DNA of 64,000 nt from Plutella xylostella (taxonomy: Eukaryota; Arthropoda; Insecta; Lepidoptera; Plutellidae). The translations under genes were made by a program, and so were the position numbers. Below, piece by piece: positions 53,968 through 64,000 of the stretch (positions within the stretch are counted from its first letter, which is position 1; each line of letters begins with the position of its first letter). The DNA lies in assembly GCF_932276165.1 (NCBI RefSeq), contig NC_064006.1, forward strand, positions 6,276,501 to 6,340,500, given 5' to 3'. The notes beneath the pieces were generated by a model. That model was given only the letters and a program-made list of their open reading frames with translations. It was not told the origin of the DNA and ran no database searches.

Positions 53968-54719
53968 CACCCGGTTTCAGAATAAAGTATTCAAGAAAAT
54001 CTCAGTAGAGATTTGCTCAATGGTTGAGTAGATACTTAGGTTTTCTACGTTTCACAAGTCGAACATAGTTTTTATCAAACCGTACTTAGCTAAGTATTTA
54101 ATCAAGGTGCATCTAAGCACGACTTTACGTTTCATTATATGTTCAAAAAACCGGTTTTAATCGATAAAACTATAGTATAGGATTTTTGTTAAAAAATATT
54201 GACGAATTTAATTACAAACACGTGAAATTATTAAAAGAATTATCTATTTATAATGTATTAGGCCATAATGTTATAAATTCAGATATTTCTTTTAATTTCG
54301 AATCACCAGGATAGACAACGGAACGCATTTCAAAATCCAATCTGTGAAATTCGAAATGTCATTGTCATTTCATTGTCAATCAATCAAATCTATTGTCATT
54401 TCATAAAAATATTCATCTTCAAAACCAAATATAATCTTGTGTATTTTACCATAGTTATCCATTAAATTAAAGGATTCTAACCAAATATTAAAATGGAAAG
54501 GAAGATAATAATTAGTTAGTTCAGTGACTGGACCCAGTGAGCAACCAAGTAGAGCACTGACTTGGTAGCCCCGTGTGAATGCTGGAATAAATAACGAAAA
54601 CTGCCTTCCCTCAACTCGGATCTGTGTGGGACCCCAACATGCTCAAGCGTTGCTTGCGTAAAAACCCCTCTTCAACTCCGTGGTCAAGTCGCTTCTGCTG
54701 TTCGATTGTGACTAAGGGA

Positions 54720-54980
54720 TCGATGAACCAACTACATATCGAGTAAGAAGTCGCATGGCGAATTGGAGATTGATCGGCCACACTATCAGAAGGGACGCAC
54801 CACCGCAGACGCGGTCGCCTCGTGCACACATGGCGGCGTACAGTCGACGGCGAGCTGCGAGCGCAAGGCCTGAGCTGGAAGGAGTTCAGAGCGGTTGCTG
54901 AGGACCGGACGGCGTGGCGCACTCTCGTGAAGACCCTCTGTACCACCAGGGTACCTTAGAACAACAACAACAACAACAAA
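54720..54980 (+). pseudogene. LINE C-terminus fragment with (ACA)n tail
   Basis: Codons ending at TAG 54957-54959 read HTWRRTVDGELRAQGLSW, then EDRTAWRTLVKTLCTTRVP, a typical RTE/CR1-like LINE end (WR.LV..LC). A run of ACA units follows. Related sequence extends back to about 54600. Confidence 0.75.
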
Positions 54981-55326
54981 TCAAACCCGGAGCATTATTT
55001 TGATTCGACTGTCAACTGTCAAGCAAACAAAAACCTGCTCTTGAAGTTAAATTCAGTTTTGTGTGTAAACAGTGATATTGTGATCTTAAACCAACAAAAA
55101 AGTGTAGACAAATACTTTGGACATTTGTGAAAGTGTTATCTGCGTGTGATTTGCCGTATTTCAACCAAAAATAGTGCAAACAAAATTCGCGATAGTCACT
55201 TGAAAGGCCTAATTTATTTTTCTACCCTCATTTATTTACCATTGTCAGGAGAGTGCGTTTCAAAATCAGCTGTCAAAATGACATGTCAATGTATTAGTGT
55301 TGCCATTGCATAAAATTACCTCCCAT

Positions 55327-56571
55327 ATGGTAGATTCTTTCTCGGAGGTGGCTGTCCAGGCCTCTGAGAAAGTCAAAGCTACTGGTGAAAATCCAAAAGA
55401 TGCCGCAGGCAAACTCATGAAAAGCTCGGGATCAGCCAAAATTAATCTCGATCCCCAGAATCAAAATAGTGAGGATGAAAATGACTGGCAAACAATCCCA
55501 ATACTCCGTCAACATCAAAATAGGTACAAAAGGAAGAGACTAAGTACACCGTCACCAGAAAAACAGGATCTACGATCTTACAATAGATACTCTGCACTCA
55601 ATGTTGATGATGCTCCTCAAGTTGAAGTTACGTCGAAAACGCTGAAGCCGCCACCAATTATGCTATATGGCATTAAAAATGTAACAAAACTGAAAGAAAC
55701 CATTGAAGTGGTATTGGATAAAACGCAATACTCATTCAAGATTGTCACCAAAAATCAAATGAGAGTTTCTACTGAAAATATGGAGGCATACAAAAAGATA
55801 ATGGCAGTGGTTCGCGAAAAACAACTCATTGGTCACACCTTTGTGCCAAAAAGTGAGAGACCGTGTAGGATTGTCATAAAAAATCTTCACCATTCAACAC
55901 CTATTCAAGCCATAAAAGACGTCATAGAGGAAACTGGAAACAAGGTTAAAGGGGAAATCATAAATGCACGTCATGGATCCACTAAGACACCACTGTCAAC
56001 CTGGTTTGTTAACCTAGAACCTGGGCCCAATAATAGTGAAGTAAAAAATATTAAATATATCTATCACACGAGTGTCAAAATAGAAGATCCAATACGGAAA
56101 AACACAATCCCCCAATGCAAGAGATGCCAACAATATGGTCACACCAAGAACTACTGTATGCGACCATACAGGTGTGTTAAGTGTGCTGAAAGCCACAACA
56201 CAGCGGACTGCCCTAAAAAGGACAGACAAGAACCAGCCAAGTGCGCCCTTTGCCTAGAAGATCATGCTGCCAACTACAGAGGATGCAGAGTTTTCAAAGA
56301 AATTGAGAAGAGGAAATTTGGCGCTAGACCAAACAACAAATCAGCCAAGCCAAACCAACAAGAAAGTAAGAACCCCAAGGAACCAAAATCAGGCACCGAC
56401 GAATACACACCAAATCTGGGAAACAAAACGTATGCCCAAGCCACAGCGGGAGTGACAGGTAGCCTTGAAACAATTCTTTCAGAACAAACAAAGAAACTAG
56501 ATCGCCTTATTGACCACATGAGTACCTTAATGGGTCTCTTGACAACCATCGTGAACAAGTTAGTCAAATAA
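55327..56571 (+). CDS. LINE ORF1: Gag-like zinc-knuckle protein
   Basis: 414 residues from the first in-frame ATG (55327); a GTG 30 bases upstream also lies in frame. Three CCHC knuckles sit at about 264-277 (CKRCQQYGHTKNYC), 283-296 (CVKCAESHNTADC) and 306-319 (CALCLEDHAANYRGC). Upstream is the RRM-like PRE_C2HC region usual in Jockey Gag (IKNLHHSTPIQAIKDVIEE). The end is Gln/Asn/Lys-rich. It binds element RNA and in Jockey-group LINEs helps nuclear import or particle formation (family knowledge). Confidence 0.9.
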   Translation: MVDSFSEVAVQASEKVKATGENPKDAAGKLMKSSGSAKINLDPQNQNSEDENDWQTIPILRQHQNRYKRKRLSTPSPEKQDLRSYNRYSALNVDDAPQVEVTSKTLKPPPIMLYGIKNVTKLKETIEVVLDKTQYSFKIVTKNQMRVSTENMEAYKKIMAVVREKQLIGHTFVPKSERPCRIVIKNLHHSTPIQAIKDVIEETGNKVKGEIINARHGSTKTPLSTWFVNLEPGPNNSEVKNIKYIYHTSVKIEDPIRKNTIPQCKRCQQYGHTKNYCMRPYRCVKCAESHNTADCPKKDRQEPAKCALCLEDHAANYRGCRVFKEIEKRKFGARPNNKSAKPNQQESKNPKEPKSGTDEYTPNLGNKTYAQATAGVTGSLETILSEQTKKLDRLIDHMSTLMGLLTTIVNKLVK

Positions 56572-56572
56572 T

Positions 56573-59275
56573 ATGGCCCTACGAGTTGCAACTTGGAATG
56601 TGAACGGACTGATTGGTAAAAAACAAGAAGTTAAAATATTACTGAATATTCAAAAACTTGATATACTTCTTATATCTGAAGCTCACCTAACAGAAAAAAC
56701 ATCTTTTAATTTGGAGGGGTATAGTACCTATGCTACGTACCACCCTGATAACACCTCTCATGCAGGCACTGCAATTATTATAAAAAATACCATCCAGCAC
56801 CAATTACTTCCAGAGTATAGATCAACAAAAATTCAGGCAACTTCAATAATGATACATGATAAACAAAGTCCAATCACAATAACATCCATCTACTGCTCGC
56901 CAAAACAAAAGAGAAACCCGGAGACTACAGAAGAGGATTTCAATAGATTCTTCGAGTCACTTGGTCATAGATTTATTGTCGGAGGGGACTGGAATGCAAA
57001 GAACCTACAATGGGGATCACGCCTCACCACAACACGAGGACGTAACTTAAAAAGGAGCATGGACTACCACAAGCTTAATGCCCTGACAACTTGTGAACCA
57101 ACATACTGGCCCACTGACCCACAAAAACTCCCAGATCTGTTGGACTTCTTCATCTACAAAGGCGTGCAGACTCACTTTCTGTCAGTAGAAAGCTGCCATG
57201 ACTCATCCTCGGATCATACACCAGTCATAGCGACTCTGAGCTATACCATTATTGAACGTCCCGTCAATCCGTACCTGTGCAACAATCACACAGATTGGGA
57301 AAACTTCAGGAGACATCTTAATGATAACTTAAATCTCAAACTTTGTCTGAAAAGTGAAGATGATATAGATACTGCCACCGAACATATCATAACATCCATT
57401 CAAAGAGCAGCATGGGCAAGTACTCCATCCCAGAAGGAATCATCTAATAATAGAGCACACTCCAATCTTCCGTTTATTGTAAAGCAGAAAGTTTTAGAAA
57501 AACGTAGACTTCGACGCATTTGGCAGAATAGCCGGCATCCAGCAGATAAACGGGAATACAACAAGTCAGCTGCAAGCCTCAAAAGGTTTCTTGTGGAAAT
57601 AGAAAATGAAACATTGCAACAGCGCTTAGAAAACTTGACAGCCAAAACTCCAGCAAAAGTTGAAAACTCCCTGTGGCAAACTGTCAAATCAAGAAACAAA
57701 CCACAACTGGCTCAACATCCCCTAAAAACAGATCGTGGCACATGGGCAAAAACGGACCCCGAAAGAGCTGAAGCCTATGGCTTATTCCTAAGTGATGTGT
57801 TCCAACCGAACAGCAGCATGGGAACAGAGACATTAGATGAAGAAGTTAGAAAGTTTCTTGAATCTGACCTACAACTCAGTCTGCCCTTACAACACTGCAC
57901 ACCGACAGAGGTCCGGAATACAATAAAACTACTGGAACTAAAAAAGGCACCAGGATTTGATCTTATAACAGCAGAGATACTAAAACAACTTCCTAAAAAG
58001 GCAATAGTATTCATAACCACACTGTTCAATGCTATATTGAGAATGTCATACTTTCCTCGTGTATGGAAAGTTTCCCAGATAAAAATGGTACCTAAACCTG
58101 GGAAGCCTCCGCACCTGACTTCCTCGTACCGGCCAATCAGCTTGCTACCAGTGCTATCGAAAGTACTAGAAAAAATTATCAGTGCTCGATTAAATCAAAG
58201 CCTTAAAGACGCCAGTACTATCCCTGACCACCAGTTTGGGTTTAGAAAAAACCATGCTACTGTTGAACAAGTACACAGGGTCTGTGAACACATTAGGGAA
58301 GCTCTGGAATGTAAGAAGTACTGCTCAGGAGTATTTTTGGATGTTCAACAAGCCTTTGACAAGGTTTGGCATAATGGCCTGCTGTACAAGTTGAAAAAGT
58401 CACTGCCCCACAACTTGTACCTACTACTAAAGTCATACTTAGAACATCGCATATTTTATGTCAAGATTAATGACTCAGTCTCAGAGTTCTACGAGATCAA
58501 TGCAGGAGTTCCTCAAGGCTCAGTGCTGGGACCGTCGCTGTACCTACTCTATACTGCTGATGTGCCTGAATCAGACAATGTGATGACCGCTACCTTTGCA
58601 GACGATACCGCTGTTCTTGCTTCGGATGAAAATAACAATTTGGCATCTGAAATTTTACAGAGCCATTTAGATAAAGTTAATGAATGGATGAAAGATTGGC
58701 GAATAAAGGCTAGCGCAACTAAGTCGAATCATGTCACATTTACCTTGAGGAAACAAGACTGCCCTCCAGTGAAACTTGGAAACGAAGTGCTCCCCCATCA
58801 ATCTACTGTAAAGTACCTGGGCTTCCACTTAGACAGGAAACAAACTTGGAAATGCCATATTCAGAAGAAAAGAGACGAGCTAAATCAGAGATACCGATCA
58901 CTGGAGTGGCTTATGGGTAGGAAATCTAGACTATCACTCGAAAATAAATTGTTGATTTACAAAACAGTCCTGAAACCCGTGTGGACCTACGGTATTCAAC
59001 TGTGGGGAACAGCAAGCCAAACAAATATTGAAATCCTACAAAGATTTCAAAACGGAGTACTCAAAGCCATAGTAAATGCACCCTGGTTCACCAGAATGGA
59101 TGAGGTGCATGAATATTTGAAAATGCCTACCGTGAGAGAGGAGGTTGCAAAACTTACAAGAACCTACCGAGACAGGATTGTAAATCACCCAAACAAACTG
59201 GCCACTGACCTTACCAGTAATGTACCCACCAGAAGACTAAAAAGAAAAAATATCTGGGATAACATAGACCTATAA
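56573..59275 (+). CDS. LINE ORF2: endonuclease and reverse transcriptase
   Basis: 900 residues, starting one base after the ORF1 stop (TAATATG), so translation probably relies on reinitiation. Residues 1-230 are an AP-like endonuclease with TWNVNG, ISEAH, GGDWNAKN and SSDHTPV. The RT spans about 450-740 with YRPISLLPVLSKVLEK, FGFRKNHATVEQV, FLDVQQAFDKVWH, GVPQGSVLGPSLY and catalytic FADD at 675-678. No stop or frameshift is seen. It nicks target DNA and copies the element RNA there. Jockey clade is likely. Confidence 0.93.
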   Translation: MALRVATWNVNGLIGKKQEVKILLNIQKLDILLISEAHLTEKTSFNLEGYSTYATYHPDNTSHAGTAIIIKNTIQHQLLPEYRSTKIQATSIMIHDKQSPITITSIYCSPKQKRNPETTEEDFNRFFESLGHRFIVGGDWNAKNLQWGSRLTTTRGRNLKRSMDYHKLNALTTCEPTYWPTDPQKLPDLLDFFIYKGVQTHFLSVESCHDSSSDHTPVIATLSYTIIERPVNPYLCNNHTDWENFRRHLNDNLNLKLCLKSEDDIDTATEHIITSIQRAAWASTPSQKESSNNRAHSNLPFIVKQKVLEKRRLRRIWQNSRHPADKREYNKSAASLKRFLVEIENETLQQRLENLTAKTPAKVENSLWQTVKSRNKPQLAQHPLKTDRGTWAKTDPERAEAYGLFLSDVFQPNSSMGTETLDEEVRKFLESDLQLSLPLQHCTPTEVRNTIKLLELKKAPGFDLITAEILKQLPKKAIVFITTLFNAILRMSYFPRVWKVSQIKMVPKPGKPPHLTSSYRPISLLPVLSKVLEKIISARLNQSLKDASTIPDHQFGFRKNHATVEQVHRVCEHIREALECKKYCSGVFLDVQQAFDKVWHNGLLYKLKKSLPHNLYLLLKSYLEHRIFYVKINDSVSEFYEINAGVPQGSVLGPSLYLLYTADVPESDNVMTATFADDTAVLASDENNNLASEILQSHLDKVNEWMKDWRIKASATKSNHVTFTLRKQDCPPVKLGNEVLPHQSTVKYLGFHLDRKQTWKCHIQKKRDELNQRYRSLEWLMGRKSRLSLENKLLIYKTVLKPVWTYGIQLWGTASQTNIEILQRFQNGVLKAIVNAPWFTRMDEVHEYLKMPTVREEVAKLTRTYRDRIVNHPNKLATDLTSNVPTRRLKRKNIWDNIDL

Positions 59276-59389
59276 TACATTAAGAAGGCAACCTGACAAT
59301 GGGAGGGTATGCCTGCAAAGCCAAATAAACAATGAAATGAACTGCTTATGGTTATATTAAACCGATCGCAAGTTGGCAAACAAAATATG

Positions 59390-59426
<37 letters not shown>

Positions 59427-59619
59427 TCTAAGTAATTACTGTGATTTTTGTTGTTTCCTGATAAAAAATATTATTAATTAAAGAATATAAAAGTTTAAAC
59501 AAATATTTTTATTTATAGCCATGAAATCTAAGTCCTTACATTCATAAATATTTAATATGTCTCCACCAGTGCTGTTCTTACATGGTTCTTACAGCATATT
59601 CTTCTTGTTTTCAAAACTT

Positions 59620-59860
59620 TGCAGTTCTTGAGGCAAAGGCTGCACAGCATATGGTTCCTCTTCTATTTCATTGTCCAGAACCACAAGTATAATCGTCTAG
59701 TTCTAGAGCCATGTTGTGCAACATCTCATAATGACCTTGTAAACCTTCCTTACCTTATAAGAGTTGCATTCCATAATGTAGATATGGGAATCTTCTCTTT
59801 AGCACCACAAAGCATCACTCAATGGTGTTTCTTGTTGGGTTCTGGGCTCTTTTAAATGCT
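59620..59860 (-). pseudogene. PIF/Harbinger nuclease (HARBI1-type) remnant
   Basis: On the minus strand from about 59855: FKRAQNPTRNTIE, stop, then FVVLKRRFPYLHYGMQLL, and further LHNMALELDD. The pattern TRN..E..F.VLK.RFP.L...G and LHN.A is the C-terminal end of Harbinger nucleases. At least two in-frame stops show it is dead. Confidence 0.8.
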
Positions 59861-60278
59861 TCTTGTGACGGTATGGCTACATTTATGAATGGTGTTATAA
59901 GATTAGATTAACGAAGTATCGTCACTGGACATTGTACAGCAAACAAAACTCTTGTATAATACTTGATATTTCACAATAATCACGAGTAAAAATATTTGAT
60001 TAAGGTTTAAGTAGCCGAAATTGGTTACTTAAATTTGACAGACTCAACTTTGAGCAAGTACGGTTTGAGCGCTGTCAAACGCGTTGTGAAACGCATTTTT
60101 GTCGCTAAGCATGAAGTTAAGCATGCCAACTGTCAAATTTGAGATTTCTCAAGCTCTGTTGCTCAAACCAAACTCAATCATAAGAAATCTCAATTCAGAA
60201 ACAGAAATTTAATAAGTATGAACTTAAGTAGGCTTTGAGAACGACTCAACCTCAAATACTCAGTTGCGAAACCGAGGG

Positions 60279-60492
60279 TGAGGCTGTAATCCATACAAGT
60301 TTTTTAGACCAGTAAATATCAGAAAACTGTTAAAATCATGTCGATTCTATGCCAAAACGTGTTGAAGAAGTTTTAAAAGCCAGAGATGACACAATTTCTA
60401 TTAAAATAACTGAAATTGTATTAATATTATCTTTTATTTTATTTTAGAACTAACTAATAAATGTATTTTTTTCAAATTTTCACTCGTGTTCA
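60279..60492 (+). pseudogene. Tc1-like transposase remnant (plus copy, right part)
   Basis: Continues the copy broken at 53967: frames include HVDSMPKRVEEVLKARDD, the usual Tc1 C-terminus, followed by the element's 3' flank with TTTTAGAACTAACTAATAAA and TTTCACTCGTGTTCAC. It is the inverse of 52650-53450, minus the repeat inserted there. Confidence 0.8.
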
Positions 60493-61400
60493 CATTAATT
60501 TGCACAATACTGTACCTATATACCTATAAGTAAATCATTTTATAAGTAATGATTTTATTTTTTATTAGTATGGGCAATTATTATTTGGTATTAGGTTAAT
60601 CGAAACTGCGTGGCGGTGCTAAATGGAATTTGATGACCGCTATATTGTCAAAATCTGATAATAATATTAATATACTTAATAGTTGTTTGTTCTGTTATTC
60701 TAGCCAGAGTTCAATGGCCACAAGCCCACCACAACTCAGGAGCTTTACTTATTAAAATATTTGCATAGTGTTTGTGAGTCGAATGCTAACTTCAGCTTGT
60801 TCATTTTCTAATGACGGTAGGTAGCAGTTAAACCAAAATAATTACCTAGTTAAGTACTTATCCATTATTACGTTGAAATCTTTGTATCAATCCGTATTAG
60901 TATAAACAAGCACATACTATATCTTAGCTAGTTAGGTACTTTTTATCTAATAGGATTATAAGCACTAAGTAATTTGTCTAAAAAACATAGGATTTATCTC
61001 CCATGATCATATTCTACATGTAGGAATAAGCAGGTATGCTTACACCGTGTTTAACTAAAATTTCAATTAGATTAGGTAGGTATAGATAGATAGGTACTCA
61101 CAAAATATTTCCGTTTAAACGTTTCCGTTCTTTCTTGATATCACTTAACATCCGTAAACAAAAGGCCGACTATTTATAAGAAACTTGTGTTTAAGTAATT
61201 GTTTTATTAATATTACTAGCAACACAACCACACTGTATCTTAATCGACCACCGAACATCAACTGACGAACTTCTGCGGGCAGCCGATGCCGGGCAGACGA
61301 TAACCTCATTATTTAGCACACGCATTTAAATTCAAGGTAGGTACAGGATGTTTCGTGTCACTGGAGGTAAGTACCCTAATTCAAGAAGTTTATTCTTTTT
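60493..61400. other. No gene seen
   Basis: AT-rich. CAGTTAAACC and GTAGGTA-type words are frequent. Nothing supportable. Confidence 0.4.
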
Positions 61401-61403
61401 CTT

Positions 61404-61480
61404 TCATCATCATCATCATCAGCCTATAGGTACTTAGCAGTCCACTGCTGGACCAAGACCTGGATAGCACTGGATGGGAT
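61404..61480 (-). repeat. Retroposon end, (GAT)n tail
   Basis: On the minus strand GGTCCAGCAGTGGACTGCTA is followed by TAGGCTGATGATGATGATG, the common lepidopteran LINE/SINE terminus. The body may extend to about 61640. Confidence 0.6.
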
Positions 61481-61640
61481 CTACAGCTTTTCGAACGAAA
61501 CGTGGTTAAGCGCAAGACCCTGCTCAGAAACTTAGTTATTCGTAATCTAGAGGCTTCGGGGAACCCCATTAGGGATACATTGGTATGTAGGTAGTTGGTA
61601 CAATATTCGTCCTCCAGACAGCGTGGATGTGTGATGGTCA

Positions 61641-64000
61641 TCTTAACATCATCCTGTTAATGCCTAGATTTAGTTGTCTATTGTGTCTGCTACTGTTTAC
61701 ATCAGCCATTAAAACGGGGTTTGGGGTCTCTTTTATGTTAATTTAATTGCATCGGCCTCGAATCCAAGAGTACATTATAATTATTTAATAATAAATATTT
61801 TATAATAAATGTTTTTTTAACGATTGAGAAGGCAATAAGTGATCGAGTGTCAATTAAGTCCTGCGTCATGGAATCACATTTATAGGACGATACAACATAC
61901 AGTAAGTAGATATATGCCTACCTACCTACCTGGGTCACGTCATAGACTAATAGTGTATTAGTCTATGGTCACGTTAACTCGCGTCACGGAGCTTTTAATA
62001 ACCCGGGAATACCCCGGCCGGGTTTCGGACAAACAACACTCGAAACATAGACAAAGACATACCCATACTAATTAGTACCTACATATAGTTAAGTAGTATT
62101 ATTCTTACTTATTATTCTGTGCCCATACCTAACATACTACTAAAATAAACTAAGTACTCCGATTTTATATGTAGGTAAGGTACCTACCTAATAAAATAAT
62201 AAGTAAGTACTTAATTATAGACGCAACTTTATGGAAAATGTAATGGATATTCTAGATGCGCCGGGTGTGATAAGGCACTGGAGGGTAACTCTCTAACCAC
62301 AACTAATCTAAACTCATTGTCATCATTATAGTGACCCCCCTGAAAAAAATCACTGAACTGCATTCCCTGTACCTTTATAAGTAGGTATCTGTTGTTTTGG
62401 TGGATGAACTTTATCTACCTTACTAGAAAAATGTGGGCTAAGTACGATGAAGCACCGGCCGGTTTCATGAAGCAACAACATGCATTTCTGCTTTTAAAAA
62501 AGCTGTTTTAACTTACCTTCAAACTTTTTAATTCCCCACAAATTGAAAATTTACGACACTAACAGCCTTCAGGTATCCACAATGCTCAGCCAACGGTGGA
62601 CCAGCCGACACTGACTGAGGTTGTATGATGATTTGATGAATCACTTTCTTAGCCATACACCTTAGACATATTCGCAAGGCATTGTCGACTCTTCGCACTG
62701 GCTATAAGAGTCGGAAGCTTTTGAATTCTTGAGGTTTTCTTCTTAGAAGTTGCGAATGTGAGGTTGTTTTGTTTGATTGTCGGTGCTTGTTGTTGCTGTT
62801 TTGTGTTGCGGAGAAATGAAGAAATTTCTTAGGTGTCGGGTTTATGATGACGACACCAGTGGACAATGGACATAGTTGGGCCTCACCCAATGACCGTGGT
62901 GGCACCTAAGTATTAAGTAAGTACCACACTCGGTCTTCGGCCTTCTTTATTACAAACTATTAATAAAACTTTTAAAAAAACTATTAATTCTTTATTAAAA
63001 AAGTATAGTTAACCTAATAACTATACTCTGTCCATTACATTATTGGTTTTTAGACAGTTCAAATCCCATAAATTTTTGACGATTGCAAAGGGAAACCAAC
63101 TTTACTTACCAGATATAAGGAAACGTCTAAATTACAATAACATAGTGGAAGCTCTATAGTTGTGCTTTATTAAAACTGAAAAGGTTCCACTCACAAAAGG
63201 CAATTTTTTCAAACATTTACTTAAAAAATAACAAAATATTAGCGTTTCTAGTTATAGTATAGTAATATCCTGATGCTCTGTTAAAATGTAGGTACTTCAA
63301 TTCAATGTTGCAGATGGCATAATTTCCGTTTAGGAGTAATTTGGTGATTTTCTCAGTAGAAGCTTTTCATTGACCGTGAGTGTATTAACTAGGACTAAGT
63401 ATAGTTAAGTAAGTACTATACTTAGGTATATCCTACTGCTTATGTCCCTCACATTATACAATCTCAAGATTATCTGAAACTTTAATCTAGATAATTATGA
63501 ATGATGCTTACGAGTGCTTCAGCCATAAACACGACGCCATACGTAGGTAATATTTAATTGTAATTTAAACTTAATTGTACCAAGTAATTATTTGCTATAT
63601 ACAATGTAGATTAGATACAGTAGGTACCTCTATTACCTAACTGTTAGTTAGTTAGCTCTATCTATACGATTAATTAGTTAACTATGGTAAGGTTACTGTA
63701 GTTTTTTAACTTACAGAATATGTATAACAATATAAGTAATACTTAGACATAGGGAGTCTAGGAAGTCAATAAAGGCAGCATCAAGAACCAACTTAGTCTA
63801 TTTTTGCAGCAATCTGATCCTCATCATAATTTTATTTCCACTTCACCAGCCACCACAACACAAAGGCCGATTCACACACTGTTTAGTGCGAGTGTTAAGT
63901 AGACGTACCTACATTGCTGAGTGAGTATGTACCTATGGCTCATACAAAAGTTTTGCAAATACCTACTATACAACAAGCCCAGCAATGTAGGTTAGACAAG
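61641..64000. other. No gene seen
   Basis: AT-rich intergenic or intronic sequence with many TAGGTA/TACCTA words. A small imperfect hairpin lies at about 63396-63426. No supported exon, RNA gene or complete repeat. Confidence 0.4.

Larger units (their letters stand above)
55000..59419 (+). mobile_element. Apparently intact Jockey-like LINE
   Basis: Two uninterrupted ORFs, one base apart, and a 29-base poly-A tail (59391-59419). The 5' boundary is approximate. TTTGATT before the element (about 55001) and directly after the poly-A (59420) is a candidate short target duplication. Intactness argues for recent activity. Confidence 0.8.
53968..60278 (-). mobile_element. 6.3-kb PIF/Harbinger element inserted in the Tc1-like element
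   Basis: Ends CACCCGGTTTCAG and, inverted, CCCTCGGTTTCGCAACTGAG form imperfect TIRs; TATT(C/T)(A/G)AG follows on both. TGA flanks both sides (53965-53967, 60279-60281). Removing the insert rebuilds the Tc1-like sequence seen in the sibling copy at 53.44 kb. A Harbinger nuclease remnant lies near the right end. The interior was later filled by LINEs. Confidence 0.75.

Noticed and set aside
61390..61641. 83-codon minus-strand frame
   Set aside because: It reads through a retroposon end and a (GAT)n run that yields poly-Met; no coding signal.

Overview
The window looks like a piece of lepidopteran (moth or butterfly) nuclear genome. It has spliced eukaryotic genes with GT-AG introns in AT-rich sequence, and a dense load of transposon families typical of Lepidoptera: RTE-like LINE tails ending in a QQW..(A/T)IG peptide, the GGCCAAGTGCGAGTCGG repeat, BEL/Pao, Jockey-like LINEs, and tRNA- and 5S-derived SINEs. 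Species and chromosome cannot be read from the sequence. I see no CRISPR, operon or prokaryotic signal.

Layout. 0-4.2 kb: two non-LTR retrotransposon reverse transcriptases head to tail, joined at a (TAAA)n tail. 4.25-11.05 kb: a very young BEL/Pao retrotransposon whose LTRs differ only by a 9-bp duplication, with pol broken by one short-repeat slippage. 11.6-12.65 kb: a fold-back element with near-palindromic subterminal sites, carrying a complete 5S-rRNA-derived SINE with its own 12-bp target duplication. 13.6-21.9 kb: SINEs, a promoter-bearing repeat, a 58/116-bp minisatellite, a 1.75-kb terminal-inverted-repeat (TIR) element with an 8-bp target duplication, and MITEs. 22.1-23.9 kb (minus): a spliced gene joining a Myb/SANT-like DNA-binding domain to a long SPRR-repeat tail. 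25.3-29.8 kb: a MITE carrying a TATA/Inr promoter, a 150-bp tandem array, a motif array of about 54-bp spacing, and a satellite of about 156 bp passing into about 465-bp (3 x 155) higher-order units. 30-34 kb: LINE debris, a hAT-like MITE with a perfect 8-bp target duplication, and a SWIM zinc-finger (Mutator-type) fragment.

34.8-44.4 kb (minus): NOP56, the box C/D snoRNP core protein, in eight coding exons whose introns hold many mobile elements. 45.25-48.36 kb (plus): a divergent two-exon gene for augmin subunit HAUS6 (Dgt6). Two MITEs lie in the 0.8 kb between the two start codons. 49.19-50.62 kb (minus): a membrane-anchored short-chain dehydrogenase of the retinol dehydrogenase 11-14 type, convergent with HAUS6.

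50.86-60.5 kb is a nest of transposons. A Tc1-like element is split by a 6.3-kb PIF/Harbinger element with a 3-bp TGA duplication. That element contains an RTE fragment and an apparently intact two-ORF Jockey-like LINE. A second, inverted Tc1-like copy next door preserves the empty site. A 56-bp perfect palindrome and a common lepidopteran repeat flank the nest. 60.5-64 kb shows no gene.

The host genes are housekeeping genes (ribosome biogenesis, spindle assembly, lipid or retinoid redox) with no obvious joint pathway. The most original material is the Myb/SANT-SPRR gene, the promoter-carrying MITE family, the transposon nesting records and the satellite organisation.
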